From Maylandia zebra (taxonomy: Eukaryota > Chordata > Actinopteri > Cichliformes > Cichlidae): a DNA stretch of 64,000 bases. Of the stretch, positions 55,868 through 64,000 are shown one piece after another. Numbering within the stretch: position 1 is the first letter of the stretch; every line of letters starts with the position of its first letter. The notes beneath the pieces are model-generated. The model was not told where the DNA came from, did not search any database, and saw only the letters and a list, made by a program, of their open reading frames with translations. The stretch is taken from contig NC_135183.1 of NCBI RefSeq assembly GCF_041146795.1, positions 17,674,840-17,738,839 of the forward strand, in the 5' to 3' direction. The translations under genes and the position numbers were made by a program.

Positions 55868-57541
55868 TAGGGGTGCAACGATACACAAAATTCACGGTTC
55901 GGTTCGGTTCGATACTTTGGTGTCACGGTTCGATATTTTTTCGATACAAAAAAATGTTCATGCATTTTTAATTTGTCATTTATTAAAATTATAAATATAT
56001 ATTTTAACTCAAAAGTACAGTTTTTAAATTTAACCCTAACCCTTGTGCGTGTTTTTTATTTTGACAGCGAATGCGCACCTGCGGACCACTTATGTGCAGC
56101 CCTGGTTATTTAGCTCGTCATATTGCAGCCACAGAAATTCTTTTGTCCATGAAACCATAAAGCTGCACTTTCTTTTTGCCTTATAGTCTGATTTGTCATA
56201 ACTTCTCCGTTTTGTGGTAAGCTTTTCTTTGGCTGTCACTTCTTCACCCTGACCTGTCTTATTTGGCTCAGCAGAACTGAAATGCTTTTACACACTCACT
56301 CACATAAGCTCAGCGATTCTCTGCGCGATCAACCTCTCACATGTTTAAGCTGCGGGAGATTTCACTTGTCATGTTTGCATAGTAAGCTAACGATTAATAA
56401 GACGATGTCAGAGGAATTGGTGCACAAATTATCATCACTCACAGATCAGTGCTGTCGCTCTCTATACACAGTTCGCACGATTGCAAAGTGAAAGCAAAAA
56501 AACAAGCGCAAATTCAAACGCGACTTCAATATGTCACATATTGACAGTGGCTCACCGATGCCAATGACATAATTACCCAGCTACATTTCCGAAAGAGTGC
56601 AAAAGCATTGACATATATTTTTCCTACAATAGCCCGACGGGCAGGGAAGAGATAGATTTTGGTAGCCCGACTGAAAAAATCGCTAGCTCCGGGACGTCGG
56701 GCTAGCGATATTGCGAGCCCTGTATCTGATTGAGGAATCACTCATCTTTGGAAAAGAGAGTTTATTACAGAGAAATGTCTCTTTCTAAAATAAAAGCTAT
56801 ACTATCCGCTTCTTCTGGGCTATATTCTCAGCAGCATAAGGAGAATCATGTGCTAACAGCTGTCTAAATGACTCGGCTAAAGTTAGTAGCATGCTTGCTT
56901 GTTTTTTTTCTGCTTCCACTTGTCTTTGCACTACGATGATGTCGGCGTAAATGTGCAGTCATATTCGTTGTGTTCCCACTAGTGCTTTCAGGTTAATCTC
57001 GTTGAAATGACCTTAACGCCACAACACGGCAAATCTCTGTTAACGAGCTACCGCCGATCACTCCGTGCATGGGGCTAGACGGCCAACACGTTAACAAGCT
57101 AACTGCGCTAACACACTAGTTCACACCAATGTAATTGAGCATTGCATGGCACATTCAACATACTGTTTTACTTTAGTCCATGACTCGCTTACCTTCAGGG
57201 TCATACGTCACATGAAAACCAAAATAATTCCAAACGCCAGATCTGAATGACGTTCAATTTGCCTGTTGCAAGGAGAGCTTAACTTCTGTCTTGCTAGCTT
57301 GCCCTGCGCTCTTCCTTCTGACTATGCTGTCTGTGTTGAGCGCTCAGTGGATCTGCGCTCGACAGTGCAGCCTAGGCGGAGTAGTCGAACACAGATTCAC
57401 TGAGCGCTCAACACAGACAGCATCGTCAGAAGGAAAGTTGATAAAATAAATTACAAATGTTGTATTGTTCGATACATATGCGTACCGAACCGAAAGCACT
57501 GTATCGAACGGTTCAATATCGATACGAATATCGTTGCACCC

Positions 57542-57544
<3 letters not shown>
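55868..57544. mobile_element. hAT-type transposon (1677 bp) inserted in an AT tract
   Basis: It starts TAGGGGTGCAACGATAC and ends GTATCG..CGTTGCACCCCTA; ATATATAT on both sides would serve as the 8-bp duplication but cannot be proven in an AT run. Subterminal GGTTCGGTTCG and CGAACCG words are present. Internally, 56640-56720 contains repeated TAGCCCGAC and GCTAGC words that look like a second nested repeat, and 57311-57437 is a long hairpin. No complete transposase frame was found. Confidence 0.88.
57311..57437. repeat. 45-bp inverted repeat inside the hAT element
   Basis: The arm 57311-57355 pairs with 57392-57437 with about three differences; the core GTTGAGCGCTCAGTG pairs exactly. The spacer is 36 bases. 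Confidence 0.9.

Positions 57545-57588
<44 letters not shown>
57545..57588. repeat. (AT)n microsatellite, right of the hAT element
   Basis: The continuation of the AT tract split by the transposon. Confidence 0.9.
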
Positions 57589-57591
<3 letters not shown>

Positions 57592-59200
57592 GAGTAGCTA
57601 ATGAACCTCAGTTCATTTTTTATACCTTTTCCCATACTTTTCTATAACATTAGATTCAATATTTAGGCTTTTTTCTGGGATTAATCTTCACTAGTTTTCA
57701 CAAAGTTTATTTTTGGTTTTGATTATTTTAACCAAGTGTTGATCTCATTAGTTTACTTTTTCACATTTTTTAATTTTCTCTTTTAAAATTAATTATCATG
57801 TGACAACCATTTTTTAAACAGATCTATTTGAAATCAATCATATCACACGTAAATTAAATATATATTTGCTCATTTTTTTCAGGATGGCTTTTTATTTTTA
57901 TCTTTTTTTTTTTTTTAAATTGACTGTTTTCTTATTATTTTGTATTTAGGAATACATTCAGAGCAGCTAATGAAGCTTATATGAAACAAAAGTTTCAGAG
58001 CGGCCTGCTTCCAGTTTCTGAGGTCAGAGGTGAAGTATTTCTGGGATTTCTTTTGTGAAACAATCAGCTGCGGCCTTTGACCTCTGGCTCTACGTGCCTT
58101 TCGTTGTGGTCTCTGCTGGGCGTGTGCCCTTAGCTGTCATCGGGCGCCTCACAAACTGTAATGAACGATAAAAGAACTCCTTATCATCTCATCAACCAAT
58201 CAAATCAGAGTCTTTAGCATGATGTCATCCTCACAAAGGGGTATTAATAAACTTATTTAAACATCGTGTGATGGAGAGCTCATATCTAGCAGAGGATTCA
58301 TATCTGCACTCGCCTACTCGATGACACGCTTACATAATGCTGGCCAGGCTCATGATGTGGGCTTTATCTCCCTCTGTGGCATCTGCAGGTAGAGGCAAAC
58401 AGGTGGAAACAGGTTGTGAGTGTGCTTCCTGTCACGCTCACAACCTGTTTCTAAGTTGTGATGCTCTAAAAATAAACCGAAACAGGCATTTAAAGATTCA
58501 TGTTTCTCGGTTTGAAGCTGAGCGACGACAGGAAGGTTTTAGTGTCAGCGTGAGGCAAACAGGAAGCAGGAAAATAACAGAGGATCATTATGAAGTCAAA
58601 CACATCATAAAGACAACAAAACAGCTGCATGTTTATTTTATGGAGTCCATACAGACTGACACCGATTATTTTAAAAACACCACCAAAGGTTAAACTTACA
58701 CATTTGCAGACAGAAAACTCTTTGAGTTTGAGGAGACTTGTGATATGTAATGCCTTTACACCTATTCTTAATGCTGACATTCAAACTGACCAACTCATTT
58801 TGCAGGACACCAGAACTGAATACACAACAACATGGGAGCAGTAACCTCAGACACACAGCTGCACACTGCGTCGGCTCAGTCGTCTCCCTGAAATGATCCC
58901 TCTGCCTCAGATGTAGTCCCGACTCCGCTAACAAGAGCTCAAACTGCCCTACTGACATCCTAAAATATGTACGAAAGCAGCTGTGACGCAACCTCCACTA
59001 CTGGTCCAAACAGGGAAATTCTCGCTGGTGCTATATTCTCCTGTACATGTTACACGACAAATTCACATCTATAAAATTCATATATATATTTTAAAACATG
59101 CTCAGTGTGAGCCTTTTTTCTCTCTGTCATGAGTAAGTCTACTCTGCGTCCTGTTTCAGTTTATATGATGGTTACCTACTCACGTGCTTCACTGCGTTCT
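57589..59200. other. Intergenic stretch with possible conserved non-coding block
   Basis: No gene seen. The block 57985-58270 is compositionally unlike its AT-rich surroundings and contains homeodomain/PBX-like words (CAACCAATCAAATCAG, CGATAAAAG). Conservation was not tested. Confidence 0.35.
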
Positions 59201-59400
59201 TAATAATAATGTATACTTTATTGATCCCCGTGGGAAATTCCTCTCTGCATTTAACCCATTCACTCAGTGAAGCAGTGGGCAGCCACTGCAGTGTGTAGGG
59301 ACGGTACCTTGCTCAGGGGTACCTCAGGATAGCCATTCAGTGGATTCGATCCCCCGACCATGGGGCCACCACTCTACCTACTGAGCTATCCCTCTCCCCC
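59201..59400 (-). mobile_element. tRNA-derived SINE with pol III A and B boxes
   Basis: On the minus strand the head reads GGATAGCTCAGTAGGTAGAG, a good A box (59388-59377), and GGATCGAATCC, a near-perfect B box (59352-59342), as in a tRNA. The body then runs through CTGAGCAAGGTACC and GCAGTGGGCAGCC-type sequence to a tail ATCAATAAAGTATAC and (ATT)n. The shared tail suggests mobilisation by a partner LINE. Confidence 0.85.
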
Positions 59401-62284
59401 TTAGTTCCCTCCTTTGGTCATGTCCTTGTTATTGTCCTGATTGATTTCACTTGATCCTTGTTATCCAGCTATTTGATCATTTTCTCCTGTTGGTTCCCTG
59501 GTTTTTGTTTAACAGTGTTTTGGTGTCTCCTGCCACTCTGTCTCCTGCTCCACCATAGTTTGTTATTTTTCCAGTTGCTTTTATACATCTGGACACTGCC
59601 TCCTCATGTGAACCTTTTAAAAAACTGTAAAAATCAAGTTGTGTTTTTGTTCAAAATCTAATTGATTAAACCCCGGATGCGCCTGTGCTTACTGGAGAAT
59701 TGTTAAGTGGGTCAAACATATATAGTATATAGTGGGTCAAAATAAAAACCTCATGCAAACTGCTTTTGAAATGTTCCCTGTGTGAGATCAAGACCAGAAT
59801 CAAAACCAAAGCTTAAAGTTTAAGAACTTTCCTGTAAAAACAGCATCTACATTTTAAACAGCAAACCTCTGACTCCAGGTAGACACAAAGACAAACCTGT
59901 GCACATTTATGTCTGTTTGAGGCAGGCAACAGAAGCTGTAGATATGTACCAAATGTGGCGGTCAGTTCAGACTTTATGGAGGTACCTGCTGGGACCCAGA
60001 AACACAAGAAAACATCTGGACTTGAAAGGCGTGACTGAATCTGAGCTGATTGCCCCTGCAGACGCAGACCTCTGGATGGTATCTGAAGCAGGTTTTACTA
60101 ATAAGGCTGAGAAGCTGAGGACGTTGTGCCTCCTGTTAATCACCATCGGCCCAGATGAGGTTTTGTCAGAACATCTGCAGACCAAACAAGAAGCGTCCTG
60201 CTGCAGCCGCTCACTCATTGTAGAGCAGAAAGAAAAAGAGCAACGGCCTGAAAGTACGCTGTTCAGCTGGCCTCGGCGGTCAGAGCAGTGACGGCCGAGC
60301 CGAGGATCCCCGCTCACCACGGCTCCATGAACCTCATGAATGAACGAGTGTTTCATGTGGAAAATTGTTCTTGCAACCACAAACACAAGTGTTATGGAAA
60401 AGTAATTGGAGTAATTACGGGGATGGGGTCAGACTCGGGGGCTTTCCCAGAGCACAACGTTTCCTCTGCAAACATCAGCATGGAAACACCTCGCACTTTA
60501 ACCTGCAGCGACACACATCATACCAGAAACACATTTACTCCATCACACTCAGCTTACAGCAGGACATGTTAGCTCCTCGATTTTAAGTGTTCACATTCTC
60601 TTATATTCAAGTGACTATTTCAAAAACTCTGAAATCACCTTTTGATTGACTCTCGGTGCTGAAGGCTCCCCCTTATTCAGAGCTGCTAACTGAGGCATCC
60701 TGTGGTGTGCCACACAGGTCCTGTGGCTTGAGTGGGGGTGCATTTTGAGACCAGTCTTTCTACCCCTGAAGAACACAGACTGTACATAAAAGATAGAGAA
60801 CAAACTGGTTTCTGGTCTCCAGAACAAGAATGTTAGCTTTGTTTTTTTCACGGTCAACACAAATGACCAAAGTGCTTGGTCAGGTAAACTTTACCATAAT
60901 AATAATGGTACATGTTATTTTTAAAGCTCTCTTTCTTGGTTACCAGAGTGACCCGTTGCTTCAAGTGTTTTTACACCACCTTTGTTTATTCCGTTTAAAT
61001 CAAGCTCTGGCTCGTTTTCCCTCCTTTGTGCAGTTTGTTTGTGCAGGTGTGAACATGGTAATCATACTCAGGTGAAAATCAGGAAATCAGAAATGTAAAG
61101 AGTTCTATACTTTTGATGTTTGCAGGTTTACACCGTGTCTATCTTTTATCTCCCCACAGGACAGAGGTTTTCTTTGAAGGTTTCTCCTTGTCTCTGATTG
61201 GGAGAGCAGCTCGAAAAACCAGGCAAATGGCGTTTAAGCTTCGTGATCTGACCTTTCACCCCTGCTGCAGCCTAAATATAAACCTGAACACACTAAGCAA
61301 ACATGTGTGCTGCAAATAGTACTGTTAAAGTCTTTAGCGGGAACTCACTGGATTGGTGTACGGCTCAGAAATAGCAAGGAAAAGAAACTGATGGCAGGCA
61401 GGTAACAACCAACCAATAGGTATTGGTTCTTCATGATTAATCAATTAAAGTAATCGGGACCACATATGGAATAGAAAACAGGAACAGAGGACCTTAGGGC
61501 TGAAGTTAGAAACAGGAAAATAACCTCAAATCTATATTTTAAAAAGGCTAATGAAGTGTTTTTAAGACTTTCTAGACCAGCAGATGTGCTGTATTAAGAT
61601 CTGAGCATCGTGGGGAGCTCTATTGGGGAGGCTGAACTCTGGAGGGTAAAAACAAAGAGTTATTCTGCTGCAGAAAGCCTTCACAGATTGGTTTACACCT
61701 GAACTAGCACATTTGGCTCCTCTCCCTGGATCCACATATTGGCTTTGATTACTGTAATTGGCTGTGAGGCCCTGCAAAAACCAGCAGAACCAGTAAAAAA
61801 AGTACCCTCTCACTAAAGCCATTAACCCTGTCATAACTAAGAGCAGGGAGGAGGAAGAGGCAGAGGAGGGTAAAGAACGTCTGTAACAGGCTGCAAGCCA
61901 ATCAAAACACTCGCCATCCAGTCCAAATCAGAACCACATGCAGGTAAGACGAAGCACAAAGAACCATAATCAACAGGAGGGTCCACTTCCTGTCCGCTGA
62001 CCAGGGGAAGGGGGGGAAACGCAGGCAGCCAATCAGTTTGCTGGTGCAGTCAAAATAACAGCAAGTGGTTAACACAGGGATTTATAGTTTTATTACAAAA
62101 ATACAGACACTATGGCTAATGAGTGTTATTGAGCAGGTTTGTCCTATAAATAAACATAATCCATGCAGAGAATATGCTGCCATTATAATTTAAACGTTTT
62201 TATTTATATTCATGATTTACCCTGGCAGGAGCTCCATTGAGATTAAAAAAACCCAACTCTTGTTCATGAGCGATCTGGACAAAG
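59401..62284. other. Intergenic stretch, no gene seen
   Basis: No splice-supported exon or family signature on either strand. Confidence 0.45.
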
Positions 62285-62693
62285 TTAACTCATTCACTGC
62301 CATTGACATCTATAGACGTCAATTGAAAAACTTACGTTGACTGCCATTGACGTCTATAGACGTCAATTACGTTTTTCAATGGGAGGGGCTAGAATACAAC
62401 CTCGGGCAGCTTGTCAGTGAACATCAGACTGCTTGAAATGTATTTTTCACAAAAAGCTCGTTTTCTCCCTTTTTGTGGTCAAAACAGGCATTTTTGGTGG
62501 AACCCACCTCTCTTCTACAGCTGATTACTAAAGAATGGAAAATGGTAGAAACAAGCTTTTTTTTTTTGAATGGAAGGAGAGTCTGTTCTTCATTTTGGTA
62601 GGTTCGGCGTTTATATGATCATAACACACAGTTTTCTGTGGCTCTTCAAAAATGAGTAAAAATGCTCAAAAACCCTGGCAGTGAATGAGTTAA
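62285..62693. mobile_element. TTAA-targeting MITE (401 bp), piggyBac- or Kolobok-type
   Basis: The element 62289-62689 has perfect 14-bp ends CTCATTCACTGCCA / TGGCAGTGAATGAG between two TTAA sites (62285-62288 and 62690-62693). TTAA duplication fits piggyBac or Kolobok. Near its left end it carries two tandem 22-bp palindromes (62302-62323 and 62346-62367). There is no coding capacity. Confidence 0.88.
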
Positions 62694-64000
62694 AGTCTAA
62701 AGTCATGCAGTACCCAGGTATGTTTTTAAAAAAAAAAAAAACCCATATAGAGTAAAAGTTGACAAATGAAATAAAAATAAAAATACTTCCTTAAATCAGT
62801 AAATAAAATCTGTGATTAACCTCAGCAGGACTTAAGATTCATGGAAGGATCATTTTGTTTTCAGGATCAGATTTGACCCCGACGGTCATTATTTTGGCTA
62901 ACAATAGCTAACTGCTAGCTATTCTACATAACGTACACAGAGTGGTTCGTGGGTTGGCTTTGGAGGGTTAAAAGTATCCATAGCATCCTGTCTCATAAAG
63001 AAAAATCTCATCTTGAAGAGACAATATTGGCCAATATAGCCAAACTTGACTTTCAAATTACTTCATCAGCTAACATTGTAACAAACTACCAACCAACAAA
63101 ATGTATGCAGACTATATCACAGCTACTTGGCTAACTTTAGCAACTAAGAAAGCTAAAGTTAACGAAAATCATCTATGCTTTCAAGGTAATCTCATTTTCA
63201 AACAGGAAGCAGCATGTGTTGTGCTGACTGCGAGGTCGACTGACTGGTTCAAAGTTTGTCATTGGTTTTCACTTGTAGTATTTGCAACTGCCCTCTCTCA
63301 TTTTGCATTTCTCTTGGGAGCACGGTAAAAGAAGGCACTTGCACATGCTTTGGTCGACCCAGCAGGGAACAGTTATTGGAACCAGCATGCTCTGGGCTCT
63401 AAAACCCAGAGCATGCTGGTTCCAATATCAATGGGTCAAAAACCAAACAGACATTTCACTTGTAAACAAGCAATTAAATCGAAGGCCTGTGCAAACATTA
63501 GTTCTCACGGCTCCTGATATTCAAGAGGACAGGTGAAAGGGGTCAAGGGTGTGGTGGCAGGACACGCCAGGTCTGACAATACCCACAGCTTACACCAACA
63601 GAAGGGAGCTTTATCATGCCAGCAAGACATTCGTCTCCTCCATTTGAATTAAATAAACCAGCTGAATACCAACACAGCAACAGCTAGCATTAGCTGAAGG
63701 CATCCTTACAGAGCCAAGTATGAGCTATGCAAAAAAATGCTAGGTTAAACGCCAGTCACCAGCGCTTTAGTACATGCCAATTAAATTAAAAATAAATAAT
63801 GAAGGACATTTATAAAACACAAATAAGAAAGCTGTGAGTGTAAATAACACACATCACATAAATTACATGGATTTTAGTCTTTTATTTACACCGTAAATAA
63901 CATAACCTAACTTATATAAACACATTTTAAACACTCACTAAACTGTTTTTTAATGACTTACATTCAGTCACCAAAACAAATGAATTATTTTAGCAAGGGT
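62694..64000. other. Intergenic stretch to the window end, no gene seen
   Basis: Holds two hairpins (63128-63160 and 63374-63427) and no supported gene; the last 250 bases are very AT-rich. Confidence 0.45.
63374..63427. repeat. Perfect 23-bp inverted repeat with 8-nt loop
   Basis: The left arm 63374-63396 (begins TATTGGAACCAGCATGC) and right arm 63405-63427 are exact complements around CTCTAAAA. GACCCA and TGGGTC further out (63356 and 63432) extend the symmetry imperfectly. Confidence 0.95.

Noticed and set aside
62302-62367. Direct repeats with spacers suggesting a CRISPR-like array
   Set aside because: There are only two units, they are palindromes inside a TTAA MITE, and the genome is eukaryotic.

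Overview
This window is a piece of a teleost fish nuclear genome. Four vertebrate genes can be joined exon by exon through canonical GT-AG introns, and the DNA between them is full of fish-style repeats: hAT elements with 8-bp target-site duplications, LINE fragments, tRNA-derived SINEs, a Tigger-like element, a mariner-like transposase and CA, AT, ATT and GAAA microsatellites. The repeat types resemble those of cichlid-like percomorphs, but the species is not determined.

Gene layout from left to right: FBXO7 on the minus strand (coding 10519 down to 5136), RTCB on the plus strand (13372-16687), XPOT on the minus strand (31503 down to 23976) and RPL18A on the plus strand (35514-38808). FBXO7 and RTCB are divergent, RTCB and XPOT are convergent, and XPOT and RPL18A are divergent. 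The RTCB and XPOT models close in frame with exactly the human protein lengths (505 and 962 aa), and RPL18A gives 176 aa. FBXO7 gives 489 or 515 aa depending on one acceptor. The last RPL18A intron carries a full H/ACA snoRNA fold, matching the known host relation of RPL18A and SNORA68.

Functionally, RTCB ligates spliced tRNA exons and XBP1 mRNA, XPOT carries mature tRNA out of the nucleus, RPL18A is a 60S ribosomal protein, and FBXO7 is an SCF ubiquitin-ligase and proteasome-linked F-box protein. FBXO7 next to RTCB in divergent order agrees with human 22q12. XPOT and RPL18A lie on other chromosomes in human, so their presence here is lineage-specific linkage.

From 0 to 5 kb the sequence is AT-rich and repeat-rich, with a CpG-rich left edge that may be a promoter of a gene outside the window, and an intact mariner-like transposase reading frame whose 5' inverted repeat is not visible. 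From 38.9 kb to the right end (25 kb) no coding gene could be supported. It holds nested transposons, SINEs, palindromes and a few compact stretches that could be conserved regulatory DNA.

I saw no new multi-gene system. The most useful leads are the intronic snoRNA, UG-repeat tracts directly at 3' splice sites in both RTCB and XPOT, the odd DD36D transposase, the nested TE insertions with clean target duplications, and several long perfect palindromes.
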